From NCBI GenBank assembly GCA_003250275.1, contig QKGW01000344.1:1-8910 (forward strand): 8,910 bases of DNA, written 5' to 3'. The stretch comes from Alphaproteobacteria bacterium (GTDB lineage: Bacteria; Pseudomonadota; Alphaproteobacteria; Rhodospirillales; Rhodospirillaceae). Positions within the stretch are counted from its first letter, which is position 1. Each line of letters begins with the position of its first letter. The notes beneath the pieces were generated by a model. That model had not been told where the DNA came from. It saw only the letters and a list, made by a program, of their open reading frames with translations, and ran no database searches. The position numbers and the translations under genes were made by a program. Of this stretch, positions 1-7,093 are shown piece by piece.

Positions 1-3
1 GCC

Positions 4-768
4 TTACGGCTGCGAGCCGCGGTCGATGCGGGAGACGCGGGCGAGGGAGGCGGCGAGGGCGAGGACGATCCAGCCGAGGAACACCGCGATCTGCCACGCG
101 GGCGGCAGCGGGCCCTGGGTGAGGGCGGCGCGGAGCAGGGTTTGCGCGTGGGTGAGGGGGTTGACCGCCATCGTCCAGGCGAGCCAGGTCGGCACGCCCT
201 CGGCGGGGAAGAGCGCACCCGAGAGCATCCAGGCGGGCATCAGCACCACCATCATGATCGCGTGGAAGCCCGAGGTGGAGCGCATCGACCACGCGACCGC
301 GAAGCCGGTGGCGGCGAAGCCGAGCGCGCCGAGCGCGAGCACCGGCAGCGCGAGGAGCAGGCCTTGGGGCGCGAACGGCGCGCCGACGAGCGGCGCGACC
401 GCGAGCAGGATCGCCGATTGCAACAGCGCGAGGATCGCGCCACCGCCGACCTTGCCGAGCACGATCGCGGAGCGCGGCAGCGGCGCGGCGAGCACGCCCT
501 GGAGGAAGCCGCGGTCGCGGTCCTCGATCAGGGTGATCGCCGAGAACACGCTCGAAAACAGCAGCATCAGCATCAGGATGCCGGGGAACACGTAGGTGGC
601 GTAGCCGACCTGATGCCCCTGCGGGCGGAACGAGGCGGAAAACCCGGCGCCGAGGAAGCCCCAGATCAGGAGCGGCTGGGCGATGCCGCCGATGACGCGG
701 GATTTCTGGCGGGCGAAGCGGAGGAGTTCGCGGGCGGCGAGGGCGGCGATGGGAACGAGAACTGTCAC
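4..768 (-). CDS. ABC-2 type transporter permease
   Basis: This is an inner-membrane permease of 254 residues, the usual length for the ABC-2 (DrrB/NodJ-like) family, and probably the channel half of an exporter. About six hydrophobic segments are visible, near residues 25-46, 56-80, 104-128, 135-160, 168-188 and 228-245. Between the second and third lies the family's cytoplasmic stretch EDRDRGFLQGVLAAPLPRS (82-100), which resembles the D-R-x-x-G-x-x-x-x-L/x-x-x-P pattern of ABC-2 permeases and probably contacts the ATPase. The start is GTG at 768; it forms a GTGA overlap with the stop of the upstream ATPase gene, so the two are probably translationally coupled. The gene ends with TAA at 4-6. 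The substrate cannot be read from the sequence; lipid, polysaccharide or drug export are all possible. The family assignment is firm and the export direction is inferred from family. Confidence 0.9.
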   Translation of the reverse strand: MTVLVPIAALAARELLRFARQKSRVIGGIAQPLLIWGFLGAGFSASFRPQGHQVGYATYVFPGILMLMLLFSSVFSAITLIEDRDRGFLQGVLAAPLPRSAIVLGKVGGGAILALLQSAILLAVAPLVGAPFAPQGLLLALPVLALGALGFAATGFAVAWSMRSTSGFHAIMMVVLMPAWMLSGALFPAEGVPTWLAWTMAVNPLTHAQTLLRAALTQGPLPPAWQIAVFLGWIVLALAASLARVSRIDRGSQP

Positions 769-1682
769 GGGGCCTCTCCGGTGAGGGCGAGGAAGGCGTC
801 GGTGAGGGTCGGCTGCTTGATCGCGATGCTCGCGACGTCGCTGCCGTGGCGGTCGAGGATGTCGGCGACGAGGCCGACCGCGGTGCCGCGGTCGAGATCG
901 GGGATGCGTACGTCGGCGGCGGTGGTACGCACCGCGAGGCCGCCCGCGCGCAGCCGCGCGGCGAAGCGTCCGGGTTCGGCGCAGGCGATCACGATCATTT
1001 CGTTACCGAGGCGGGCGGCGAGGGCGCGCGGCGTGTCGGCGGCGATGATCTTGCCGGCCTGAAGGACGACGACGCGGTCGGCGGTGTCGGCCTCCTCGAA
1101 CACGTGGGTGGTCATCAGGAGGGTGACGCCCGCTTCGCGCCGCAGCGTCGCGAGGGTTTCGGCGAAGGCGGCGCGGCCCGCCGGGTCGAGGCCGGTGGTG
1201 GGTTCGTCGAGGAGGAGGGCGGGCGGCGCGGGGATCAGGCACTTGGCGAGTTCCGCCTGGCGCTGCTGGCCACCCGAGAGGGTGCCGGCGGGCGCGCCGA
1301 GGCGGTCGCCGATGCGGGTCCACGCCATCACCGCGTCGATGCGCGCGGTGAGCGCGCGCCCGGTGATGCCGTGCAGGCGGCCGAACAGGCAGAGGTTCTC
1401 GCGCACGGTGAGCACCGGGTCGAGCGCCGGGGCCTGGAACACCACGCCGAGCGCCCGGCGCGCGGCGGCGCTGCCGCAGGGCGCGCCCGCGACGGTGGCG
1501 AGCCCCGCGCTCGGCTTGAGGATGCCCGCGAGGATGCGGAAGAGGGTCGACTTGCCGCTGCCGTTGGGGCCGATCACGGCGCAGAAGGCGCCGTCGGGCA
1601 CGTCGAGGTCGATACCGTCCAGAGCCGGATGCGCGGCGCGCGCCCCGGGGTAGCGGTGGCTCAGTCGGGAAACGGAAATCAT
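765..1682 (-). CDS. ABC-2 type transporter ATP-binding protein
   Basis: This cytoplasmic ATPase of 305 residues powers the permease encoded directly downstream. The nucleotide-binding motifs are all present and in order: Walker A GPNGSGKST (38-46), Q-loop Gln83, signature LSGGQQ (135-140), Walker B ALLLDEP (155-161), D-loop GLD (164-166) and switch His193. The roughly 80-residue C-terminal extension ending in DAFLALTGEAP is typical of the DrrA/NodI/YadG branch of exporter ATPases. The ATG at 1682 is preceded by AGGA about 11 bases upstream, a moderate ribosome-binding site. The stop overlaps the GTG start of the permease by four bases, giving a two-gene operon transcribed away from the metallophosphoesterase. 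All catalytic residues are intact, so the protein should be active. The transported substrate is unknown. Confidence 0.93.
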   Translation of the reverse strand: MISVSRLSHRYPGARAAHPALDGIDLDVPDGAFCAVIGPNGSGKSTLFRILAGILKPSAGLATVAGAPCGSAAARRALGVVFQAPALDPVLTVRENLCLFGRLHGITGRALTARIDAVMAWTRIGDRLGAPAGTLSGGQQRQAELAKCLIPAPPALLLDEPTTGLDPAGRAAFAETLATLRREAGVTLLMTTHVFEEADTADRVVVLQAGKIIAADTPRALAARLGNEMIVIACAEPGRFAARLRAGGLAVRTTAADVRIPDLDRGTAVGLVADILDRHGSDVASIAIKQPTLTDAFLALTGEAP

Positions 1683-1783
1683 CGGCGGGAACGTCCTGGG
1701 GTTGGCCGGGCGGGCCTGACGGCTCTTTCATATGGTCGCCGACGCCCGTAGAGTAAACCCCGAAACCTGTCGCGAGGGCGCGG
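1683..1783. promoter_or_regulatory. Divergent intergenic region between ABC exporter and phosphoesterase
   Basis: These 101 bases separate two divergent genes and must hold at least one promoter for each. On the minus strand, TTTACT (1757-1752) is followed after 17 bases by CATATG (1734-1729), a weak sigma-70-like pair that could serve the exporter operon. CATATG is a palindrome, but no fitting -35 box is visible for the plus strand. GAGGG at 1774-1778 is a plausible ribosome-binding site for the phosphoesterase. The promoter call is tentative; only the divergent arrangement is certain. Confidence 0.3.
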
Positions 1784-2608
1784 ATGCTGATTGCGCATAT
1801 TGCCGACCTGCACGTCTCCGGCGACGGCCGTCCGGTGCACGATCTCGTCGACACCGACGCCGCGACGCGCGCGGTGGTCGCGGCGGTCGCCGCGCTCGAT
1901 CCGCAGCCCGACGTGGTTCTCGTCACCGGCGATCTCACCCACGCGGGCGAGCCGGGCGCGGCGGAACGCGCACGCGCGCTGCTTGCGCCGCTCCGCCCGC
2001 CGGTGTTCGTCTGCCCCGGCAACCACGACCGCCGCGGCCAGTTGCGCACCGCCTTCGGCCGCCGCGCCGACGACGCCGACGACGACTGGATGTGCTACGT
2101 CGTCGAGGAGTTTCCGGTGCGGCTGATCGCGCTCGACAGCGTCGTCGACGACCCGTTCAGCGCCGCCTTGCCGCCCGCGCAGATCGCCTGGCTCGCCGCC
2201 CGTCTCGCCGAGGCGCCCGACCGCCCGACCGCGATCTTCCTCCACCATCCGCCGTTCGACACCGGCATCTCCTGGCTCGACGAGATGCGCATCGCCGTCG
2301 GCCGCGACGAACTCGGCGCGTTGTTCGCACGCCACCGCAACGTCCGTGCGGTGCTTTGCGGGCATCTGCACCAGCCGATGCGCGGCACCTGGTTCGGCAC
2401 GCCGGTGTTCGCCGGACCCTCGGTGATGAACCGCGTCGCGTTCACCGGCAGGCTGCCCGACGGCAGCCCGACGGTGGAGGTGGTCGCGCCGCCCGGTTTC
2501 GTGCTGCACCGGGTCGGCGCAAGCGATTGGCAATCCGACATCTGCTTTCTGAATGGGCATGTCGAGGTGTGGGCGCCGTCACTGCCCGATCCGTGGGCGG
2601 ATTCTTAG
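1784..2608 (+). CDS. Metallophosphoesterase, GpdQ/CpdA-like phosphodiesterase
   Basis: This predicted cytoplasmic, binuclear-metal phosphodiesterase has 274 residues and no signal peptide. The calcineurin-like metal ligands appear in order: D8-x-H10, the GD motif (G49-D50), PGNHD (78-82), HHPP (154-157) and CGHLH (192-196). From memory, both its length and the spacing of the first three motifs match the Enterobacter glycerophosphodiesterase GpdQ, including the opening L-I/L-A-H-I-x-D. CpdA-type 3',5'-cyclic-AMP phosphodiesterases share the same fold, so the substrate could be glycerophosphodiesters, cyclic nucleotides or something else, and I give no symbol. The ATG has GAGGG five bases upstream. 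The gene stands alone, divergent from the ABC exporter. It lies 178 bases before aapJ, which appears to have its own promoter, so the two are probably not one operon. Its 3' part may contain a regulatory site for aap. Confidence 0.88.
   Translation: MLIAHIADLHVSGDGRPVHDLVDTDAATRAVVAAVAALDPQPDVVLVTGDLTHAGEPGAAERARALLAPLRPPVFVCPGNHDRRGQLRTAFGRRADDADDDWMCYVVEEFPVRLIALDSVVDDPFSAALPPAQIAWLAARLAEAPDRPTAIFLHHPPFDTGISWLDEMRIAVGRDELGALFARHRNVRAVLCGHLHQPMRGTWFGTPVFAGPSVMNRVAFTGRLPDGSPTVEVVAPPGFVLHRVGASDWQSDICFLNGHVEVWAPSLPDPWADS
2505..2521 (+). promoter_or_regulatory. Possible NtrC-type enhancer site inside the phosphoesterase gene
   Basis: TGCACC, five bases, then GGCGCA matches the NtrC dyad TGCACC-N5-GGTGCA at 11 of 12 arm positions. 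Its centre lies about 212 bases upstream of the predicted start of the sigma-54 transcript for aapJ, a distance at which enhancer-binding proteins can act by DNA looping. It falls within codons for LHRVGA of the phosphoesterase, all ordinary codons in this genome, so coincidence is possible. I see no convincing second site, although NtrC sites often come in pairs. Confidence 0.3.
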
Positions 2609-2698
2609 GCATCGGCTGCCTGGAATTCGGGCAAACAATCCCCAGTTTCATGAATCTGTTTCAGGTTTTGGTCACGGTGTGCCTCGCTTTCGGCAACT

Positions 2699-2717
2699 TG
2701 GCCCGAGCTTTGCTCTA
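2699..2717 (+). promoter_or_regulatory. Sigma-54 (-24/-12) promoter for the aap operon
   Basis: TGGCCCG (2699-2705), four bases, then TTGCTCTA (2710-2717) matches the sigma-54 consensus TGGCACG-N4-TTGCW with a single mismatch. The invariant GG (2700-2701) and GC (2712-2713) are correctly 12 bases apart. Transcription would start near 2725, leaving a leader of about 62 bases before the aapJ ATG. Sigma-54 control requires an enhancer-binding activator. NtrC is the obvious candidate, because related amino-acid transporters (aap, bzt) are known to respond to nitrogen status. Confidence 0.72.
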
Positions 2718-2786
2718 AGACGGGATAGTGCCGGCGGAGCCCCGGAGGGAGGCGCGTCGGAAACCTCGCAATAGGGAGAGCAGACG

Positions 2787-3806
2787 ATGAAAGCGAGTTA
2801 CCTGGCCGTTGGGTTCGGTGCCCTCGTCGCCGTGGCGATGGCCGCGCCGGCTTCGGCCGCGACGCTGGACACCGTGAAGAGCCGCGGGCAACTGATTTGC
2901 GGCGTCAACAACAGCCTGCCGGGCTTCTCCGCGCCCGATGAAAAGGGCCAATGGTCCGGCATCGACGTCGACTACTGCAAGGCGCTCGCCGCGGTGGTTC
3001 TCGGCGACGCGAGCAAGGTCAAGTACGTGCCGCTCAACGCCAAGGAGCGTCTGACCGCTCTCCAGACCGGCGAGATCGACGTTCTCGCCCGCAACACCAC
3101 CTGGACGATGAGCCGCGATACCGGCCTCGGCCTCTCCTTCGTCGGCGTGAACTACTACGACGGCCAAGGCTTCATGGTGAAGAAGTCCCTCGGCGTGAAG
3201 TCCGCCAAGGACCTGAACGGCGCTTCGGTCTGCGTGCAGGCCGGCACCACCACCGAGCTCAACCTCGCCGACTACTTCCGCGCCAACAACATGAAGTACC
3301 AGTCGGTGGTGTTCGACACCTCCGACCAGACCCTCACCGGCTTCAACTCCGACCGTTGCGACGTGCTGACCTCCGATCAGTCGCAGCTCTACGGCCTGCG
3401 CTCCAAGCTGCCCGATCCCTCCAAGGCGGAAGTGCTGCCGGAAGTGATCTCGAAGGAGCCGCTCGGCCCGGTGGTTCGCCAGGGTGACGACCAGTGGTTC
3501 AACATCGCCCGCTGGACCCTGATCGCGATGCTCAACCTCGAAGAGGCCGGCGTCACCAAGAAGAACGTCGACGAGATGCTCAAGAGCACCAACCCCGACG
3601 TCCGCCGCCTGCTCGGCGCCGACGGCGACTTCGGCTCGAAGATGGGCGTGACCAACGACTTCGCCGTCAAGATCGTCAAGGCGGTCGGCAACTACGGCGA
3701 GTCCTTCGAGAAGACCGTGGGCATGGACAGCCCGCTCAAGATCGCGCGCGGCCTGAACGCGCTCTGGACCAAGGGCGGCCTGATGTACGGCGCGCCGGTC
3801 CGCTGA
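2787..3806 (+). CDS. aapJ: General L-amino-acid ABC transporter, periplasmic binding protein
   Basis: This is the periplasmic receptor that captures L-amino acids for the AapQMP importer. The 339 residues agree with the usual AapJ/BztA length of about 340. A classic signal peptide (Lys2, hydrophobic core about 5-19, then APASA) predicts cleavage after Ala24. The mature protein begins with the family's TLDTVKSRGQLICGVNN and continues with GIDVDYCKALAAVVLGD (58-74), typical of family-3 solute-binding proteins. Four cysteines (Cys38, Cys64 and those in SVCVQAG and DRCDVL) could form disulfides. The ATG has AGGGAGAG (2773-2780) six bases upstream. It is the first gene of aapJQMP and lies about 62 bases downstream of the predicted sigma-54 start site. 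A strong hairpin after its stop probably makes it more abundant than the permeases. The exact amino-acid range cannot be told from sequence. Confidence 0.95.
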   Translation: MKASYLAVGFGALVAVAMAAPASAATLDTVKSRGQLICGVNNSLPGFSAPDEKGQWSGIDVDYCKALAAVVLGDASKVKYVPLNAKERLTALQTGEIDVLARNTTWTMSRDTGLGLSFVGVNYYDGQGFMVKKSLGVKSAKDLNGASVCVQAGTTTELNLADYFRANNMKYQSVVFDTSDQTLTGFNSDRCDVLTSDQSQLYGLRSKLPDPSKAEVLPEVISKEPLGPVVRQGDDQWFNIARWTLIAMLNLEEAGVTKKNVDEMLKSTNPDVRRLLGADGDFGSKMGVTNDFAVKIVKAVGNYGESFEKTVGMDSPLKIARGLNALWTKGGLMYGAPVR

Positions 3807-3832
3807 TCGCGGAAGGTTCAAGCAATCGCTCA

Positions 3833-3854
3833 CCCGGCGGCGTCAGCCGCCGGG
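3833..3854 (+). terminator. Intercistronic hairpin between aapJ and aapQ
   Basis: CCCGGCGGC (3833-3841) and GCCGCCGGG (3846-3854) form a perfect 9-bp G+C stem closed by a four-base loop, GTCA. Only a short ATTTCC follows, so full termination is unlikely. Such hairpins after binding-protein genes in ABC operons commonly act as partial terminators or as 3'-end stabilisers of the upstream message. Either way the binding protein is made in excess over the permeases. Confidence 0.7.
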
Positions 3855-3870
3855 ATTTCCGTGATCGACC

Positions 3871-3875
3871 AAGGA
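3871..3875 (+). promoter_or_regulatory. Ribosome-binding site that fixes the aapQ start
   Basis: AAGGA lies six bases before the ATG at 3882. An in-frame GTG at 3861 would add seven residues (MIDQGRS), but it sits only six bases behind the intercistronic hairpin and has no Shine-Dalgarno sequence. The ATG is therefore the preferred start. Confidence 0.75.
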
Positions 3876-3881
3876 CGCTCC

Positions 3882-5057
3882 ATGAACTCTCCGCGCACCC
3901 GCATCAAGCCGTGGAACGACCCCAGAATCCGCTCCTGGGTGTTCCAGGTGCTGGTCGTCGGCTTCGTATTGTGGCTGGTGGCATCGCTGTTCTCCAACAC
4001 GCTCCACAACATGGAGACGCGCGGCATCCGCACCGGCTTCGGCTTCCTCGATCAGACCGCCGGTTTCGGCATCCTGTTCTCGCTGATCCCGTATGAAGAG
4101 ACCAACAGCTACGGCCGCACCTTCTTCGTCGGCCTGCTCAATACCGTGCTGGTGTCGGGGCTCGGCATCATCACCGCGACGCTGGTCGGGTTCGTCGCCG
4201 GCATTGCGCGTCTCTCGCACAACTGGTTGATCGCGCGGCTGGCGGAGGTCTACGTCGAGATCTTCCGCAACGTGCCGCTGCTGTTGCAGGTGTTCTTCTG
4301 GTATTTCGCGGTGCTGCAGGCGCTGCCCGCGCCGCGCCAGAGCTTCCGCTTCTTCCACGACATGGTGTTTCTCTCGAAGCGCGGTCTTTACGTTCCCGCG
4401 CCGGTGGCCGAACCCGGCCTCGGCTGGGTGATCGGCCTCGCGCTCGCCGGTCTCGCGGTTTCGATCGCGGTCGCGCGCTGGGCGCGCAAGCGCCGCGAGG
4501 CGACCGGCCAGGAGTTCCCGGTGTGGCGCGTCGCGCTCGGCCTCGTCGTCGGCCTGCCGCTGGTGGTGTTCCTGCTGCTCGGCTCGCCGATGTCGTGGAG
4601 CATTCCGGCGCTGCGCGGCTTCAATTTCCAGGGTGGCGGCGTGCTGCTGCCCGAGCTGGTCGCGCTGTGGTTCGCGCTCACCATCTACACCGGCACCTTC
4701 ATCGCCGAGATCGTGCGCTCCGGCATCCAGGCGGTCAGCCACGGCCAGACCGAGGCCGCCGCCGCGCTCGGCCTGCGCCGCAACCAGATCACCCGGCTGG
4801 TGATCCTGCCGCAGGCGCTGCGCGTGATCATTCCGCCGCTCACCAGCCAATACCTCAACCTCACCAAGAACTCGTCGCTCGCCACCGCGATCGGCTACCC
4901 CGACCTCGTCGCGGTGTTCATGGGCACGACCCTGAACCAGACCGGCCAGGCGGTCGAGGTGGTGGCGATGACGATGGCGGTGTACCTCACCATCAGCCTG
5001 ACGATCTCCTTCCTGATGAACACGTACAACCGGCGCGTTGCGCTGAAGGAGCGGTGA
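3882..5057 (+). CDS. aapQ: General L-amino-acid ABC transporter permease, AapQ
   Basis: This is one of the two inner-membrane permeases of the amino-acid importer, pairing with AapM. It has 391 residues from the ATG at 3882, within the normal size of AapQ/BztB and much longer than simple polar amino-acid permeases such as HisQ, because of a long N-terminal part and a central insertion. Hydrophobic segments begin near residues 20 and 82, and more follow to the C-terminus. The segment YVEIFRNVPLLLQVFFWY (124-141) is the conserved core of His/Glu/Gln-type permeases. The EAA loop, EAAAALGL followed by ILPQALRVIIPPL (from about residue 291), is the docking site for the ATPase AapP. It follows aapJ after 75 bases that hold a hairpin, and its stop lies only three bases before aapM. 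The assignment to the family is firm. Confidence 0.95.
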   Translation: MNSPRTRIKPWNDPRIRSWVFQVLVVGFVLWLVASLFSNTLHNMETRGIRTGFGFLDQTAGFGILFSLIPYEETNSYGRTFFVGLLNTVLVSGLGIITATLVGFVAGIARLSHNWLIARLAEVYVEIFRNVPLLLQVFFWYFAVLQALPAPRQSFRFFHDMVFLSKRGLYVPAPVAEPGLGWVIGLALAGLAVSIAVARWARKRREATGQEFPVWRVALGLVVGLPLVVFLLLGSPMSWSIPALRGFNFQGGGVLLPELVALWFALTIYTGTFIAEIVRSGIQAVSHGQTEAAAALGLRRNQITRLVILPQALRVIIPPLTSQYLNLTKNSSLATAIGYPDLVAVFMGTTLNQTGQAVEVVAMTMAVYLTISLTISFLMNTYNRRVALKER

Positions 5058-5060
5058 GCC

Positions 5061-6173
5061 ATGTCCGAGACCACCGATACCTTCGTCCCCAAGCCGTCGC
5101 TGCCGCCGCCCTCGGGCTCGGTCGGGATCACCTACTGGGTGCGCTCCCGCCTGTTCGACGGCCCGGTCAACAGCCTCCTCACCCTCGGCGCGATCTGGCT
5201 CCTCGCCTCGACCCTGATCCCGCTGATCGATTGGGCGGTGATCGAGGCGCACTTCATCGGCACCGATCCCAACCTCTGCCGCACCGGCGGCGCGTGCTGG
5301 CTGTTCGTCGACGAGCGCCTGCGCTTCTTCGTCTACGGCTTCTACCCCGACGGCCAGCTCTGGCGGGTCAACCTCGTGCTCGGCGCGGCGGTGCTCGCGA
5401 TCGGCTATCTCGCGATCCCCAACCTGCCGGGCAAGCGCTGGGTGGTGCCCGCGGCGATCGTTGGGCTGCCGGTCCTCACCATCCTGTTCATGCACGGCGG
5501 GGTGTTCGGCCTGCCGATCGTCGCGACCGATCAGTGGAGCGGCCTGACCCTGACCCTGGTGCTGTCGGTCGTCGGCATCGTCGCGGCGCTGCCGCTCGGC
5601 ATCGTGCTCGCCCTCGGGCGGCGCTCGCAGATGCCCGCGGTGCGGATCATCTGCGTCGTCTTCATCGAGGTGTGGCGCGGCGTGCCGCTGATCTCGGTGC
5701 TGTTCATGGCGTCGGTGATGCTGCCGCTGTTCCTGCCCGAGGGGATGCAGTTCTCCAAGGTGCTGCGCGCGATGATCGGCATCGTGATGTTCGAGAGCGC
5801 GTACATGGCGGAAGTCGTGCGCGGCGGCCTCCAGGCGATCCCGCGCGGCCAGTTCGAGGCGGCGGCGGCGCTCGGCCTCGGCTACTGGCGCACGATGGCG
5901 CTGGTGGTGCTGCCGCAGGCGCTCAAGCTCGTCATCCCCGGCATCGTCAACACCTTCATCGCCCTGTTCAAGGACACCACCCTGGTGCTGATCATCGGCC
6001 TGTTCGACGTGCTCGCCACCATCCACGCGACGATCGTCGACCCCGAGTGGCCCGATATCGCCCCCGAAGGCTACATCTTCGCCGCGATGGTGTTCTGGGT
6101 GTTCTGCTTCGGCATGAGCCGTTACAGCCAGGCGCTCGAGCGCAAGCTGCACACCGGCCACAAGCGCAATTGA
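5061..6173 (+). CDS. aapM: General L-amino-acid ABC transporter permease, AapM
   Basis: This is the second permease of the amino-acid importer, 370 residues in the inner membrane. The N-terminus carries a first membrane segment around residues 33-55 and then a periplasmic loop with two cysteines (Cys73 and Cys79, in LCRTGGACW), as I recall from AapM/BztC proteins. The later half has the conserved IEVWRGVPLISVLFM core and an EAA loop (EAAAALGL from residue 266, then LPQALKLVIPGI) that binds AapP. The sequence FKDTTLVLIIGLFD downstream of the loop is also typical of this family. The ATG at 5061 has AAGGAG (5046-5051) nine bases upstream, located inside the end of aapQ. Only three bases separate it from aapQ and 18 from aapP, so the three genes are co-transcribed and probably translationally coupled. 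Confidence 0.95.
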   Translation: MSETTDTFVPKPSLPPPSGSVGITYWVRSRLFDGPVNSLLTLGAIWLLASTLIPLIDWAVIEAHFIGTDPNLCRTGGACWLFVDERLRFFVYGFYPDGQLWRVNLVLGAAVLAIGYLAIPNLPGKRWVVPAAIVGLPVLTILFMHGGVFGLPIVATDQWSGLTLTLVLSVVGIVAALPLGIVLALGRRSQMPAVRIICVVFIEVWRGVPLISVLFMASVMLPLFLPEGMQFSKVLRAMIGIVMFESAYMAEVVRGGLQAIPRGQFEAAAALGLGYWRTMALVVLPQALKLVIPGIVNTFIALFKDTTLVLIIGLFDVLATIHATIVDPEWPDIAPEGYIFAAMVFWVFCFGMSRYSQALERKLHTGHKRN

Positions 6174-6191
6174 TTCCGCGGAGTTCCGTTC

Positions 6192-6965
6192 ATGAGTGAG
6201 ACTCAACAAGCCCCGAAGACCCTGCCCGCGGACGTGGTGATCGAGATCGCCGCGATGAACAAGTGGTACGGATCGTTCCACGTCCTCAAGGACATCAATC
6301 TGCGCGTGCGGCGCGGCGAGCGCATCGTCATCTGCGGGCCTTCGGGCTCCGGCAAGTCGACGATGATCCGCTGCATCAACCGCCTCGAGGAACACCAGGC
6401 CGGCGACATCGTCGTCGACGGCGTGACCCTGAACGCGGACTTGAAGAACATCGAGCACGTCCGCCGCGAGGTCGGCATGGTGTTCCAGCACTTCAACCTC
6501 TTCCCCCACCTCACGGTGCTCGAGAACTGCTGCCTCGCGCCGATCTGGGTGCGCAAGATCCCGCGCGCCCAGGCCGAGGAAACCGCGATGAACTACCTCC
6601 AGCGGGTGAAGATCCCCGAGCAGGCGCTCAAGTATCCGGGCCAGCTCTCGGGCGGCCAGCAGCAGCGCGTCGCGATCGCGCGGTCGCTCTGCATGAACCC
6701 GCGGGTGATGCTGTTCGACGAGCCGACCTCGGCGCTCGACCCCGAGATGATCAAGGAAGTGCTCGACGTGATGGTCGAACTCGCGGAAGAGGGGATGACG
6801 ATGCTCTGCGTCACCCACGAGATGGGCTTCGCGCGCAAGGTCGCCGACCGGGTGATCTTCATGGACGCGGGACAGATCGTCGAGGAGGCCGCGCCCGAGG
6901 AGTTCTTCAACAACCCGAAGAGCGACCGCACCAAGCTGTTCCTCAGCCAGATCCTCGATCACTGA
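6192..6965 (+). CDS. aapP: General L-amino-acid ABC transporter ATP-binding protein, AapP
   Basis: This cytoplasmic ATPase of 257 residues drives amino-acid uptake through AapQ-AapM. All motifs are intact: Walker A GPSGSGKST (49-57), Q-loop Gln99, signature LSGGQ (152-156), Walker B VMLFDEP (172-178), the ALD D-loop (181-183) and switch His209. The surrounding sequence, VFQHFNLFPHLTVLEN and VTHEMGFARKVADRVIFMD, is characteristic of the GlnQ/HisP/AapP polar amino-acid branch. The ATG at 6192 has GGAG eight bases upstream. It is the last gene of the operon and is followed by a hairpin that probably ends the transcript. Nothing is odd in it. The distinction from related GlnQ proteins rests on its place in the aapJQMP operon. 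Confidence 0.96.
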   Translation: MSETQQAPKTLPADVVIEIAAMNKWYGSFHVLKDINLRVRRGERIVICGPSGSGKSTMIRCINRLEEHQAGDIVVDGVTLNADLKNIEHVRREVGMVFQHFNLFPHLTVLENCCLAPIWVRKIPRAQAEETAMNYLQRVKIPEQALKYPGQLSGGQQQRVAIARSLCMNPRVMLFDEPTSALDPEMIKEVLDVMVELAEEGMTMLCVTHEMGFARKVADRVIFMDAGQIVEEAAPEEFFNNPKSDRTKLFLSQILDH

Positions 6966-6995
6966 CGCCGGTTTTCCTTCACCGATATCCGCGAG

Positions 6996-7021
6996 GTGGG
7001 CGGCGTTGCGCCGCCGCCCAC
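6996..7021 (+). terminator. Hairpin after aapP, probable operon terminator
   Basis: GTGGGCGGCG (6996-7005) and CGCCGCCCAC (7012-7021) form a perfect 10-bp stem with a six-base loop, TTGCGC. The tail AACTTTCGCTT contains only short T stretches, so it is a weak intrinsic terminator on the plus strand, or a stabiliser of the 3' end. It separates the aap operon from the PAS/chemoreceptor cluster. Confidence 0.6.
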
Positions 7022-7077
7022 AACTTTCGCTTGGAATTTCGTCTCCGAGCATGAATATGAGGGTGTCGTCGATTACG

Positions 7078-7084
7078 AAGAGGA
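7078..7084 (+). promoter_or_regulatory. Ribosome-binding site for a TTG start
   Basis: AAGAGGA lies nine bases upstream of the TTG at 7094. No in-frame ATG or GTG occurs between the upstream in-frame stop (TGA at 7058) and this codon. The nearby ATGs at 7051 and 7057 are in another frame. The site and the alignment with the downstream paralogue agree on TTG as the start. Confidence 0.7.
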
Positions 7085-7093
7085 CGCCGCGTT

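Noticed and set aside
142..1751. Long plus-strand open frames opposite the ABC exporter genes
   Set aside because: They are Arg/Gly/Glu/Ala-rich low-complexity translations opposite genes with complete ABC motifs, so they are shadows caused by high G+C content.
2584..2612. GCCC/GGGC dyad at the end of the phosphoesterase gene as a terminator
   Set aside because: The stem is only four base pairs with a long loop and lies inside the coding end, with no T-run after it.
2659..2683. GGTCACGGTGTGCC region as a second NtrC site near the aap promoter
   Set aside because: Only one degenerate half-site is present. The opposite arm does not match in any alignment with five-base spacing.
2715..3833. 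A 372-residue minus-strand open frame opposite aapJ
   Set aside because: It is the antisense shadow of aapJ, with repetitive His/Val/Glu/Gly composition and no recognisable motif. aapJ itself has a signal peptide and family motifs.
3861..3881. GTG at 3861 as the start of aapQ
   Set aside because: It has no Shine-Dalgarno sequence and is only six bases behind a stable hairpin. The ATG at 3882 has AAGGA at good spacing.
3843..7052. A 1069-residue open frame on the minus strand opposite aapQMP
   Set aside because: It is antisense to three clearly coding genes with intact motifs. Its translation is a low-complexity run of His, Arg, Glu, Asp and Ala, as expected when the complement of G/C-third-position codons is read. 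No domain is recognisable.
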